Shown in pieces: positions 50,945 to 60,534 of a DNA stretch of 64,000 nt. Made by a program: the position numbers and the translations under genes. The first letter of the stretch is position 1. Every line of letters starts with the position of its first letter. Location: positions 1 to 64,000 of the forward strand of contig CACYZF010000009.1 of the NCBI GenBank assembly GCA_902778895.1, in the 5' to 3' direction. The notes beneath the pieces are model-generated. The model did not search any database and had not been told where the DNA came from. It saw only the letters and a list, made by a program, of their open reading frames with translations. The DNA is from an uncultured bacterium. GTDB taxonomy: Bacteria > Verrucomicrobiota > Lentisphaeria > Victivallales > UBA1829.

Positions 50945-51769
50945 TCAGTCTCCCGGGAACGTGATATTCGGGAAGAAATGCTTGTGGTAGCGGTCCGGCA
51001 GACGCCACATGTCGACCATGACGGGCAGGTCGATCGAACCGAATTCATAGTCGAACGCCGGTTCGCCGAGGAGTTTCGCGCCGATCGTGATGTAGCCCTT
51101 CAGAAGCGGCGGCATGGCGGCGCGGAGACGCGCATGGTCGTTGAGGATGCTTTCGACCTCCGCCCGGTCCGGACGGGGGAAGCTGAACTGCGGACGCGGT
51201 TTGAAGTCGACGTCCGGGAAATACAGGCCTTTGGCGCGCAGAGATTCGTAGACGGCCCACGCGACCGCGGGCTGAGCGTCTTCCAGGCTCACGCAGCCGC
51301 ACAGATAACGGCAGCCCGAGCGCAGCGTGATCGCGGCCATTCCGCTCCAGAGTAATGTCACCACGGCGCCATCGCGATAGTCCCTGTCCACGCAGGAACG
51401 CCCCACTTCGATGATCTGCGGCACATAACGCGCAATGCCGTTGACCTCGTATTCACGGGCGGAGTACATCTTTTCCGGGTCGTTGCCCGGCTGCCCGATC
51501 GCACGGTAGGTGCCGATCGGCATCCCGTTTGCCTTGTCGAAGACGATCAGGTGTGCCGCGCCCTCGTCGAACTCGTCGCGGTCGAACTCGGCGTCCTTGG
51601 CGGAGTCGAGCCCGCGGTTCTGTTCGCAGTTGAACACCCGGTAGCGGAGTTTCTGCGCGGCGAAGATCTCGTCCTCGTTTTCCGCGAACTTGAGCAGATA
51701 GGCATCGTTTTCCGTCACGAGGGGCGGAGTTATGATTTTCTGAAGCAGATTGTCGGTATTGAAGTCCAC
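50945..51769 (-). CDS. OlsB-like GNAT acyltransferase
   Basis: A 274-residue protein of the GNAT/hemolysin-like group. KLRYRVFNCEQ near residue 40, then DEFDEGAAHLIVFD and PIGTYRAI, and EVGRSCVDRDYRDG near residue 145 match L-ornithine N-alpha-acyltransferase OlsB and related acyl-homoserine-like folds. The family uses 3-hydroxyacyl-ACP. The start is GTG with AGGA eight bases before it. It is first in the envelope operon and directly upstream of an OlsA-like gene, which makes an ornithine- or amino-acid-lipid pathway likely. The amino acid used is not determined. Confidence 0.8.
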   Translation of the reverse strand: MDFNTDNLLQKIITPPLVTENDAYLLKFAENEDEIFAAQKLRYRVFNCEQNRGLDSAKDAEFDRDEFDEGAAHLIVFDKANGMPIGTYRAIGQPGNDPEKMYSAREYEVNGIARYVPQIIEVGRSCVDRDYRDGAVVTLLWSGMAAITLRSGCRYLCGCVSLEDAQPAVAWAVYESLRAKGLYFPDVDFKPRPQFSFPRPDRAEVESILNDHARLRAAMPPLLKGYITIGAKLLGEPAFDYEFGSIDLPVMVDMWRLPDRYHKHFFPNITFPGD

Positions 51770-51870
51770 GGTCGGTTCCTGGGGCGGGTCAAGGTGTGTA
51801 ATATTCTATATAACTTAACGCCGATTTCCTGTTTTTCAATCGCGATTCGCGGTTTTTCGGTCTTTTTCTT

Positions 51871-51907
51871 TGAAAAAGCCCCTGCCACCCGTATCGGAGA
51901 GCAGGGG
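51871..51907 (-). terminator. Terminator of the surface-protein gene
   Basis: On the minus strand CCCCTGC and GCAGGGG pair around a 15-base loop and are followed by CTTTTT, 57 bases past the stop of the surface-protein gene. Confidence 0.75.
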
Positions 51908-51963
51908 GAGTCGAACTTCGTAGCGGAGCGCCAGTACCGCGCCGGGCACAAAGCTGTGCTCAA

Positions 51964-54873
51964 TTACGCGATGACGTTCCAGTCCATGCTGACGCCGTAG
52001 CCGAGGGTATTCCACTGGTCCATGTCGCCGGAGGTGTAGTAGCCGAGCATGCCGGTCGAAATCTGGCGGACCAGCAGGTCGTCCTTCTGGTCGCCGTTGT
52101 AATCGCCCGCGCCGACGATGAACCAGTCGCTGTTGTCGAGCATGCCGAGCAGCGACCAGTTGTTCATGGCGTCGCCGTCGCCCCACATCGCGACCAGGCT
52201 GGCCGCGGCGTTGTATGCGATGACGTCGTCCTTACCGTCGCCGGAGAAATCGCCGATGGTGCTGACGACCCAGTTGGCGTCGGAGTTGGTGAGCGGATTC
52301 GCCACGCCGGCGGTTCCGGTTTCATCGATGTCGACGGTGTAATACGCTGCGCCCAGGAAGGACATCAGAACGCTGTCCCTGCCGTCGCCGTCGAAGTCGC
52401 TGCAGCCGACCATCTTCCAGTTGGAATCGTAACCGATGCCGAGGCTGACCCAGGCGTCGGTCCCGTCGGTCCAGGCTCCGAGGACGCCCAGTTCGGTGGA
52501 ATGCCACACGATGGAGTTCGTGCCGGTGTTTCCAGTCAGGTTGCCGACCTCGTTCTCCCAGACATTGAGGCTCGGGTTGCCGAGATAGCTGATGTTCTGC
52601 CAGTTGGCATCCTGATCGACGGAGTCGGTGTAGTAGCCGATCACGTACATCGGGAGATCAATATCGCCGACCGGCATGACGATATTGCCGACGAGTACGG
52701 TATCCGCTTTGCCGCTGGCGTCCATGTCGTATGCGCCGAGGACTTTCCATGCATCGGTCGGGTGCGTCGACATCGTGCTCTGCCACTCGTTCGTGCCGTC
52801 CAGCCAGAACCCGATCTGACCGAATGCATAGTCGCCTTTGACGAGCTGGAACATCACGTCGGAAATGCCGTTGCCGTTGATGTCGCCCTTCGCGGGCACG
52901 GTCGGCGTCGGCGGGACGTAAGCGGCGATCGTGAGAGAGAGCTCGTTGCTGTCCGTAATGGCGAGCGTGTAGTCCAGTGTTTCGTCAACGGTGACCGTTT
53001 CCCCGACTTTCAGCGTATATTTGCCGTAGATGACATCGCTGCCGAACGCGGCGGCGTCGGAGGCGAGCAGGTAGGTGCCTTCGAGCACTTCAGGAACGTT
53101 CAGAATGTAGGTCGCGCCGCCGGAGACATTGGAGAAGCCGCCGAACTGGGCACTCGTCTCCGTCGCGATGGAGGTATCGAACACAACCGTGCCGTTGATC
53201 GTGATCGGCGTGTCGAACACGGCCGTGCCAACGACGGAGGCTTCGGCGTCGACCACGATGGTCTTGCTGTAGCCGTCGGCGAAGGAGATCGTGCCGCCGC
53301 AAACTTCGACCGTGCCGTCGACGGTGACGCCGGCGATCGCATCGGCGAGAAGCGCGAACGCATCATACCCGATCTCGGCCGTACCGACCTTGACTTCGAC
53401 GACAGTGCCGTCCGCAAGACCGGTCCATTCGCTGTTTGCGTAAGCCAGCGCCGGGATGTCCGGCTTGTCGGCGATCACGAGGGCGAGATCGTTGTTTTCG
53501 GTGATGCTGAGCGTGTAGGAGAGGAGGTCGTCGACGATGACCGGCAGATTGACCCGGAGGGTGTAATCGCCGAACGTGACGTCGCCGTTGAACGTGGCCG
53601 CGTCGGTGGCGAGCAGGTAGGTGCCCTTGATCGCGGCGTCATCTTTCAGCGTGTAGGCCGTATTTTCTCCGGTCGTGACGACGGAGAGTCCGTTGATCTG
53701 GGCAGTTTCCGCGGTCGTGAGCGCCGTGTCGAAGGCGATCGTGCCGTCGATCGTGATGATTGCGCCGGTGATGAAATCCGCGAAGCCGCCGAGCGTGGAT
53801 TCGCTGTCCATCGTGAATGTTCCGGTGGCTCCGATCTCGATGTTGGTGAGGGCCACTCCGGTGAAACTTGCGGTCCCTCCCAGGACCGTCGTGTCCGCGA
53901 TCGTGCCCCGGTCCATGGTGAACCGGCCGGCATTGACCGTCGTGCCGAAGAGCGTGCCGCCGGAAACGACATTCATGACGCCGCCGTTCATGACGGTCAT
54001 GTTCGCCGCGGCCGCGCTCACGAACAGCTCGCCGTCGTTCAGCGTGGTGTCCGTGATCGTGTTTTCATCGCTTACGCGCATGATGCCGCCGGAAATGACC
54101 GTCCCGTCCGCCGTACCGGAGAAGAGCTCGATCAGTCCGTCGCTCATCGTCGTGCCGGATATGCCGCCCGAGGAGAACACGAGCACGGTGCCGCCGGTGA
54201 TGACGGTCGCATTGGCCGTCGCCTCGTTGAGTTCCAGTTTGCCGCCGAGCAGCTTCACGCCGTCGACGGTGTTGGCCTTGTTCACGCGCATGGAGCCGGC
54301 GGAGACGACCGTATCGGCGGCAATGCCCGCCTCGATCTCAAGGAAGCCGCCGTTTACCGTCGTTCCGGTCGCGTTGCCGGCGGAGACGATACGCATCGTG
54401 GCTCCCTCGAGGACATTGGTATTGGTTGTGTTCGCGGTTTCGCCCTGGACCGTAAAGGAGCCGCCGCCCGAAACGACCGTATTCTGTACGGTTCCGCCGT
54501 AATTCAGGAACTTCCCGCCGTCCAGAACGGTGACTTTATCCACAGTCGCGCCGGGGTAAATGGCGCCCATTCCGCCGCTTTTGACCAGGCCGGTATTCAG
54601 TGTGGCGCCCGTGTCGATATCGAACATGCCCCCGTCTTCTGACACGAGTTCCGAGGCGGCTCCGTCGACGAAGATGTCGCCTCCCGCGGTCGCGGAAACC
54701 CGCTGAACCGTGCCGCCGACATCGACAATGATCCAGCCCTGGTCCGTGGCGAGGGAGTCGGTAAGCGTTCCCCCGTTCGAAACGTCAATTTCTCCGTTGA
54801 GGCCGGCGGTCAGCCCCGAGCTGACCACTCCGCTGGGGATAACAATAATATCGTTCGTGACAACAGTTGACAT
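51964..54873 (-). CDS. Large surface protein with passenger-like repeats and C-terminal FG-GAP domain
   Basis: A 969-residue acidic protein with no signal peptide. Residues 1-390 are short Gly/Thr/Val-rich repeats with VVSGG, TTVNGG and VLGGT patterns, like AIDA/autotransporter passenger beta helices. About 390-670 holds two related modules (GTIAFDTALTT ... TYLLATDAATF; GTVVFDTSIAT ... TYLLASDAAAF). Residues about 680-969 are FG-GAP-like with Ca-binding loops (GDINGNGISDV, SDFDGDGRDS, GDFSGDGKDDV, GDYNGDQKDD). There is no autotransporter barrel. AAGGAG precedes the ATG. An adhesin or cell-surface structural protein exported by a non-Sec route is likely. Export and partners are unknown. Confidence 0.85.
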   Translation of the reverse strand: MSTVVTNDIIVIPSGVVSSGLTAGLNGEIDVSNGGTLTDSLATDQGWIIVDVGGTVQRVSATAGGDIFVDGAASELVSEDGGMFDIDTGATLNTGLVKSGGMGAIYPGATVDKVTVLDGGKFLNYGGTVQNTVVSGGGSFTVQGETANTTNTNVLEGATMRIVSAGNATGTTVNGGFLEIEAGIAADTVVSAGSMRVNKANTVDGVKLLGGKLELNEATANATVITGGTVLVFSSGGISGTTMSDGLIELFSGTADGTVISGGIMRVSDENTITDTTLNDGELFVSAAAANMTVMNGGVMNVVSGGTLFGTTVNAGRFTMDRGTIADTTVLGGTASFTGVALTNIEIGATGTFTMDSESTLGGFADFITGAIITIDGTIAFDTALTTAETAQINGLSVVTTGENTAYTLKDDAAIKGTYLLATDAATFNGDVTFGDYTLRVNLPVIVDDLLSYTLSITENNDLALVIADKPDIPALAYANSEWTGLADGTVVEVKVGTAEIGYDAFALLADAIAGVTVDGTVEVCGGTISFADGYSKTIVVDAEASVVGTAVFDTPITINGTVVFDTSIATETSAQFGGFSNVSGGATYILNVPEVLEGTYLLASDAAAFGSDVIYGKYTLKVGETVTVDETLDYTLAITDSNELSLTIAAYVPPTPTVPAKGDINGNGISDVMFQLVKGDYAFGQIGFWLDGTNEWQSTMSTHPTDAWKVLGAYDMDASGKADTVLVGNIVMPVGDIDLPMYVIGYYTDSVDQDANWQNISYLGNPSLNVWENEVGNLTGNTGTNSIVWHSTELGVLGAWTDGTDAWVSLGIGYDSNWKMVGCSDFDGDGRDSVLMSFLGAAYYTVDIDETGTAGVANPLTNSDANWVVSTIGDFSGDGKDDVIAYNAAASLVAMWGDGDAMNNWSLLGMLDNSDWFIVGAGDYNGDQKDDLLVRQISTGMLGYYTSGDMDQWNTLGYGVSMDWNVIA

Positions 54874-54982
54874 GATAAAAGCTCCTTATGCTGAATCGGG
54901 AAGATGGCGGGCGGTTTTTAGTTCGGTTCGGAAGTCCGCCTGCGCACTGCCTGTTTTGAAGAACGTTTTTTCTTACCTCAAT

Positions 54983-55010
54983 ACAATAGCACCGCTTTAC
55001 TGGATTTCAA
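54983..55010 (-). promoter_or_regulatory. Promoter of the surface-protein gene
   Basis: On the minus strand TTGAAA (55005-55010), 16-bp spacer, TATTGT (54983-54988), leaving a leader of about 105 bases. Confidence 0.65.
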
Positions 55011-55133
55011 GTCGTAAAAACGCCATTTACATAGAAAAATGCCGACAAAGAAAACAAACGCAGTCATGGGATTGTGCCGTCCGTTAAGGAACGGATTCCT
55101 CCCTGCGTTTCGAGCTCATCCGAAGGCGGACTG

Positions 55134-56093
55134 TTACTGGAACAGATACATCCCGATATTGCGCCAGAGCCCGGACTTTCTGATGCCGTATTTCCACAGG
55201 ATCCTCCTGCGGCCCCAGAATCCCCGCGACTGAAACGTTTTCAGCGCTCCCAGCATCTCCGAATCACGTTTCCCCAGCGACCCGGCATAGCGGACGCCGA
55301 ACTCGACCGCCTGGTCGATGTTCTGCTGAAACCGTGCCCGGATCTTTTCCCGTCCCAGCTTCAGTTTCCGTAAGAAGGCCGGGAGAGTGTAACGGAATGC
55401 GCCGTAGACGTTGTCCGTGTGCTGACGGTAGGACACAGTCGGGACGTCAAGGAATCCGATTTTTCCCATCGTCGCGGCGACGAGGGTCAGCCAGTGGTCG
55501 TGCATGACCGCGGCGGACGGAACCGGAAGGGCGAGGTCGAGGAGCGCCTTGTTTACGAGGATGGTATTGCCGGACGGGACATTCTGGACGATCAGACGGT
55601 TCAAAGTCAGTTCGTGCATGTTGATGTTCTGGTAACGGAGCATGGAGGGGGAGATCGGGTTCAGCTCGTCGTCGACCACCTCGGAATCGGTGAAGACCAG
55701 GATCGGCGTGGCGGCTCCATATTCGGCTTCCAGTTCGCGATACTTTTCCAGAGTGATCCGGACTTTGTCCGGTTTCCAGACATCGTCATGGTCGCTGAAC
55801 ATGATCAGCGGAGCCGTGGAAGCCGCCAGCAGCGCGGAGAAATTCTCCAAAGCCGAGGCGGGGCCGCTGCCCAGGAACTGGATGATGTCAGGGTGTTTCC
55901 GCTGATACTCGCCGATGATTCCGAGCGTATCGTCCGTGGAGCCGCCGTCCCGGATCAGGATTTCGAAGTTGCGGCAGTCCTGCGTCAGGATGGAATCCAT
56001 CTGTTCGCGCAGAAACCGCGAGGAATTGTATGTTGCAAGCAGGATTTGCAGCTGAGCTGCGTCGCCGCCGGCAGATGGCTGTTTTTCACGCAT
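55134..56093 (-). CDS. Glycosyltransferase family 2 protein
   Basis: A 319-residue GT-A enzyme. The N-terminal LQILLATYNSSRFLREQMDS with ILIRDGGSTDDTLGI binds the nucleotide sugar, FSDHDDVWKP is the metal-binding DXD-like region near residue 95, and HDHWLTLVAA follows near residue 190. The family resembles rhamnosyl or polysaccharide-side-chain transferases. It overlaps the giant glycosyltransferase gene by eight bases and ends the glycan cluster. Confidence 0.9.
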   Translation of the reverse strand: MREKQPSAGGDAAQLQILLATYNSSRFLREQMDSILTQDCRNFEILIRDGGSTDDTLGIIGEYQRKHPDIIQFLGSGPASALENFSALLAASTAPLIMFSDHDDVWKPDKVRITLEKYRELEAEYGAATPILVFTDSEVVDDELNPISPSMLRYQNINMHELTLNRLIVQNVPSGNTILVNKALLDLALPVPSAAVMHDHWLTLVAATMGKIGFLDVPTVSYRQHTDNVYGAFRYTLPAFLRKLKLGREKIRARFQQNIDQAVEFGVRYAGSLGKRDSEMLGALKTFQSRGFWGRRRILWKYGIRKSGLWRNIGMYLFQ

Positions 56094-59000
56094 GGCGCTC
56101 GTCCCGATAGCATGCCCGGTGCAGGTCCGAAATGGTCGTCCAGGCGGATTCCGGCGTCATTTCGGGGATGATCCGGCCCTTTTCCCATTTCCCGATCCGG
56201 TCGCGCGGCGCCCCGATGTCGAAACACACCAGCGGCAGATCCAGCATCATGAGTTCCTGCGTGACATAGCTGAATGTCTCCGGCCAGATAGAGGAAACGA
56301 ACCCGATGTTGACCCCATAGCGCTCGAGCAGGCTGGGCAGTTCGGACAGCTCGTATCCTCCGTGAACGACGACGTTGTCCGGCAGGTGTTTCGCATCGAT
56401 GATCCCGATGACGACGATCCTGGCGTCCGGGGCATGCGCTTTCAGGTGATTTGCCAGTTCTGCGATGAATCCGGCTCCCTTCACTTCGCCGATCGCGCCG
56501 ATGCAGCCGATCCTGACCGGACCGCCGCCGAACCGCATCGGTTTGAACTCGATGACCGGTTTGTGAGGGATCAGTCTGATCTGCCGTTCCTCCGGTTCGT
56601 ACACCTGCCGGAAGACGTCGATGGAGTTCTGCGAGAAAAACCGTATTTCGTCCAGATTTGCGATCAGCTGGCGCATGGCGTCGCGCCAGAGCTCGCCGGT
56701 GATCGTCCCGAGATAACGCTCCGTTTTTTCGTAATGCCGCCTGACGGTGATGCATCCGGCGCAGGGGGCCGCGGATGGGCCGGGGTTGCAATACTTCCGG
56801 TCCATCCCGACCAGGTTCAGATGCGGACAGATCAGGAAAAAGTCGTGGAACATGTATTCGAGCCGGGCTCCGAAGTGATCCTTGAGCGTGAGGATATCTC
56901 CGATCAGGCTGTGGTACAGGTCGATGGAGAAAGCCCGTTTCCCGTAGATGTACGGCCATGAAATGAGCTCGTTGACGATGATCCTCCTGATGCCGGAGAA
57001 ACACGGAAGATGCAGCGCGGCGAAATCCGGCACGCGATAGATATAATGCAAATCGCGGCAGGATGCAGTGAGCTTGATGCAACCGACCTCGGGTTGCGCC
57101 AGCAGTACGGCCTTCCCGTCCGCCAGCAGTTCGCGGATCCTCTTTTCCCGGTACAGATTTGCACCGCCGCCCCAGTCGTGGTCCAGAATCAGAACCGGAT
57201 CGTGTTCCGGCTTCAGCATCAGCCCGAGCGTCGCGGCGCAGCGGATGATGTCCCATGCCGGCGCAGTCTCCAGATCGTGAGCCGCAAGCAAGGTGTGATA
57301 ATCCGGGTGCTTCTTCGTCAGCAGTTTTTCATGTTCCTCAAGCAGGGCCGCACGTTCGGCGGAGTCGAAACTCCCGCCGTGGAAATGCGAAACGAAAAGG
57401 TTCGGTGCGATGACGTTTCTGTATCCGTGCCCGGCCGCGCGGCGGCACCAGTCCACCTCCTCGCCGAAGCCCTTGCCGAAACTCTCCTCGTCGAATCCTC
57501 CGAATTGCCGGATCAGTTCATTCTTCATGGCCATGCAGAACCCGACGCCGCAGGGCGCGGTCCGCATCTCGGGCGGGAGCGAATACTTCCGGATCTCCCG
57601 GTCGATCTCGTCCAGCGTGAATGTTTGGATGAACTCCCGGTTGTTCCGGTCGTCCGTCAGGGGCAGGCTGAAGATGGTCGCGCCGTTGGAAAAGGGCGTG
57701 ACGGAAGCGATGTCGGGATCCTGCGCAAACGGGGCGAGCATGCGTTCCACCCACTGCGGCGGCACCTCTGTGTCGGTGTTCAGCAGGATCACGTAATCCC
57801 GGTCTTTGCATTCGCCGAAGGCGCGGTTCACGGTCCTCACGAATCCGATATTCTGAGGATTGTTCAGCAGTTTGATCCGCGGGTCGCGCTCCGCATGAGC
57901 CCGCAGGAACGGCGCGATCTCCCCGTCCGGGCTGCAATCGTCGATCATCAGGATGGAAACATCTGCCGGGGTGTTGGCCAGAAGCGACGGCATCAGACGT
58001 TTCAGATGGTCCAGACCGTTGTAGACCGGGACGACGACCGTGGTCTTGCCGGGGAGGGCGGCTCCGGATGGGACAGATTCCGACGTGGCGACCAGTGCGT
58101 ATTTCCGCCGGTCGAACATCCAGCCGTGGCCGTGTTCCGCGCGGAAAAATGATGCGATTTTCTTCAGCGTGAACCGCAGTCCGTTTTCCCGGATGCTTTT
58201 GAGTGTTTTCGGGACCATGACGATCATTTTCCACAGGACCAGCAGGGGAAACAGAAGAATCCGCAGAAACCGGCGCGACGACAGGAAGTCAATGAAACGG
58301 CGCGAACAAATGCCGGCTTTCACGGGGATCCTGCCGCAGGCATAGGCAAAGCCGTTTTCGCGCCAGCAGCGCAGGCCGTCGCGGACCATGCGCAGAGGCC
58401 ATGTGATCACGCGGCCGATGAAAAACGAAACGGACTGCTGTATGGCCAGGAGCTCATCATGGCTCCGCTGCAATTGTCCGCACCGGATTCCCACGTCCTC
58501 AAGCCGGCGCTGTGTTCTCTGCAGCTGTTCCTGCAGTTCGACGAGGCGCTTTTCCATTTCCGGGACCGTCATTCTGACTGCGGGATGGTATTTCCCGGCC
58601 ATTTCCACGGCATGCGGCAGATACACCTCATCGAAGACGTCGCAGGGGAAACGTTCCCATTGTTTCAGCACGTCCTGAACCGGAAGCCGGTGGAGTGCCG
58701 GGACCTTTTTGATGTGGCCGGGCGCTAGACGGGGAAACAGTGCTGCCGGGATCGTGTAATGTGTGAGGTTCCAGACGAAAAAGTTGTCCCTGTTTTTGAC
58801 TTCACGCCTGAGCATGTCCTGAATGCCGCCCGGCGTACAGCAGTCCGCCAGTCCGGAGAAATACGAGCCGACGGAGACGAAATACTTGTTCAGGAACGCG
58901 GCCTGAAGTCCTACCGTGGAGCTCTGCGTGATCACGCCGTCCACATACGCCAGCGCGATCTGGGAGAAGCCTTCGATCCTTGATGTCATTTCGTCAGAGA

Positions 59001-59850
59001 TCAGATTCGGGTGCAGACGCTTCAGGTCGTTGAGGGAATCGTCGCTGACCGACTTGCACACCGGATGCTGGGTGACCAGCACGCCGATATCGTTGCCGAC
59101 GGAATCCAGAATATGCTCCACGAACTCGAACTGCGTGGAGTAAGTCGAAAAGGCGTCGGTTTCATAAAAATTGCTGTATCCGAGCGGGACCAGGAAAATG
59201 GTCCTGTATTCCTGCCGCAGCGCCCCGAAGAAAGACGCCGCTTCGGGAACGGATGTCAGGCAGTTGATGATCCGCGTCCGGTATTCGCGGAGTTTGCAGA
59301 TATCATCATGGGAGGCCGGGATGTCGTTGATCTGTGCGGAAAAACGCGAATTGAACGCACGAAGCCCCTTGCCCCACGGGTCCAGATAGAACGTCTCCGG
59401 GTACGGCGCTCTGGAGAAGCACCCGTACTCGTAATACAGGACCGGGACCCCGCTGAAGACCGATTCGAAGAATGGCGCGGGACTGAACGACACGATCAGA
59501 TCGGGCCGGTAATCCGCGGGGAGACGGTCCTTGAGCAGCCCAGCCATGTACCGTCCATATTCGGTGTCCTCGCTTCCCTCCTGCCATTTCCGGAGTTCCA
59601 GATTGCCGTCGAACCGGTAGCCGTCAAGCATGTCGCACTGCGACAGAATACAGAAATCGTCGACGGCTGTGTCGGCGGGATTGTCCAGAAACGCATAGAC
59701 ATCCGAGCTCACGACCGCGGTGATCCGGCATGGCTCCCCGGCGGTTCGGAACGCCTCGTTCAGCCTCGGGATCCAGTCCGTGACCCATACGGTCTTCTGG
59801 CGCGGCTTCTGTATCTCGGTCAGCGGGTTGACATAAAACAGGATGTTCAT
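56086..59850 (-). CDS. Giant three-domain glycosyltransferase
   Basis: A 1254-residue protein made of at least three parts. Residues 1-420 resemble capsule-type retaining transferases (VLVTQHPVCKS, VDGVITQSSTVGLQAAFL). About 425-470 is a coiled coil (MEKRLVELQEQLQRTQRRLEDV). About 605-860 is a GT2 domain (TTVVVPVYNGLDHLKRLMPS, VILLNTDTEVPP, GFCMAMKNELI). About 890-1250 is a GT4/GT1-like domain (FKPMRFGGGPVRIGCIGAIGE is split over it, then YELSELPSLLERYGVNIGF). Such fusions let one protein add several sugars in order. It is upstream of the GT2 gene at 55134-56093 and downstream of the neuA-like gene. Confidence 0.9.
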   Translation of the reverse strand: MNILFYVNPLTEIQKPRQKTVWVTDWIPRLNEAFRTAGEPCRITAVVSSDVYAFLDNPADTAVDDFCILSQCDMLDGYRFDGNLELRKWQEGSEDTEYGRYMAGLLKDRLPADYRPDLIVSFSPAPFFESVFSGVPVLYYEYGCFSRAPYPETFYLDPWGKGLRAFNSRFSAQINDIPASHDDICKLREYRTRIINCLTSVPEAASFFGALRQEYRTIFLVPLGYSNFYETDAFSTYSTQFEFVEHILDSVGNDIGVLVTQHPVCKSVSDDSLNDLKRLHPNLISDEMTSRIEGFSQIALAYVDGVITQSSTVGLQAAFLNKYFVSVGSYFSGLADCCTPGGIQDMLRREVKNRDNFFVWNLTHYTIPAALFPRLAPGHIKKVPALHRLPVQDVLKQWERFPCDVFDEVYLPHAVEMAGKYHPAVRMTVPEMEKRLVELQEQLQRTQRRLEDVGIRCGQLQRSHDELLAIQQSVSFFIGRVITWPLRMVRDGLRCWRENGFAYACGRIPVKAGICSRRFIDFLSSRRFLRILLFPLLVLWKMIVMVPKTLKSIRENGLRFTLKKIASFFRAEHGHGWMFDRRKYALVATSESVPSGAALPGKTTVVVPVYNGLDHLKRLMPSLLANTPADVSILMIDDCSPDGEIAPFLRAHAERDPRIKLLNNPQNIGFVRTVNRAFGECKDRDYVILLNTDTEVPPQWVERMLAPFAQDPDIASVTPFSNGATIFSLPLTDDRNNREFIQTFTLDEIDREIRKYSLPPEMRTAPCGVGFCMAMKNELIRQFGGFDEESFGKGFGEEVDWCRRAAGHGYRNVIAPNLFVSHFHGGSFDSAERAALLEEHEKLLTKKHPDYHTLLAAHDLETAPAWDIIRCAATLGLMLKPEHDPVLILDHDWGGGANLYREKRIRELLADGKAVLLAQPEVGCIKLTASCRDLHYIYRVPDFAALHLPCFSGIRRIIVNELISWPYIYGKRAFSIDLYHSLIGDILTLKDHFGARLEYMFHDFFLICPHLNLVGMDRKYCNPGPSAAPCAGCITVRRHYEKTERYLGTITGELWRDAMRQLIANLDEIRFFSQNSIDVFRQVYEPEERQIRLIPHKPVIEFKPMRFGGGPVRIGCIGAIGEVKGAGFIAELANHLKAHAPDARIVVIGIIDAKHLPDNVVVHGGYELSELPSLLERYGVNIGFVSSIWPETFSYVTQELMMLDLPLVCFDIGAPRDRIGKWEKGRIIPEMTPESAWTTISDLHRACYRDERHA

Positions 59851-59856
59851 CTGCGC

Positions 59857-60534
59857 CTACAATATGGTTTCATGGTTGAGCACGAGCCTGCGGAAAAGCT
59901 GTTCGGCGATGAAGAAATCCAGCTCGGTGTCGATGTCGATCGCCTCGATTTCGGGAAGCGCGAAGATCTCCGGTTTTCTGCCCACGACGTTCCGGCATTC
60001 GATCATGGTCTCGCGTTTCAGGATGCTGATGGCGAAATTGAGCGCATAGATCTCGGGCAGTTCCTGACTCCGCGGCTGATGCTGCAGGTCATAGTTGATC
60101 GGGCGGTTGTCGCGGAAAAGGAACTCGTGGACCAGCGTGCCGGAGTTCAGCGAATCGAACGAACCGGCGCTGACGCCGTCGAAAAAACGGCGGATCGCGT
60201 TTTCGTAGCTGGCGGTCGAGGTGAGCGGATTGGTCACGTTCGCATACATGATATAATCGCAGCGGCAGTTCTCCGCCATGTTGCGGTACACGTCGCTCAT
60301 GGAAACGCTGTTCGAGGCGTAATGCGGATCCCGCAGGACCGTTTCCGCGCCGAGCGATTTCGCGATGTCAAGCATTTCGGCTGAGTTCGAGTTGACGACG
60401 ACGCCGTCCAGGCCCTTCACGGTCTTCAGCTGTTCGATCTTGTATTCCAGCAGGGTCTTTCCGGCGAAGGGGCGGATGTTCTTGTTTTGTACGCGGACGG
60501 ATCCCGAACGGACCGCGACGAGTGCTTTTATCAT
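59857..60534 (-). CDS. CMP-sugar synthetase, acylneuraminate cytidylyltransferase family
   Basis: A 225-residue enzyme that activates a nonulosonic acid or related sugar with CTP. The start MIKALVAVRSGSVRVQNKN overlaps the wzt stop (ATGA); the longer frame upstream is not protein-like. The family motif is VRSGSxRxxNKNIRPFAGK, with later PLTS and SFDSLNSGTLVHEFL, and EAIDIDTELDF at the end. NeuA, PseF and LegF are all possible. No NeuB-type synthase lies in the window, so the sugar cannot be named. Confidence 0.88.
   Translation of the reverse strand: MIKALVAVRSGSVRVQNKNIRPFAGKTLLEYKIEQLKTVKGLDGVVVNSNSAEMLDIAKSLGAETVLRDPHYASNSVSMSDVYRNMAENCRCDYIMYANVTNPLTSTASYENAIRRFFDGVSAGSFDSLNSGTLVHEFLFRDNRPINYDLQHQPRSQELPEIYALNFAISILKRETMIECRNVVGRKPEIFALPEIEAIDIDTELDFFIAEQLFRRLVLNHETIL

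Noticed and set aside
50102..51769. Naming the two acyltransferases olsA and olsB outright
   Set aside because: Both belong to broad families (PlsC, GNAT); gene order supports the idea but sequence alone does not prove ornithine-lipid synthesis.
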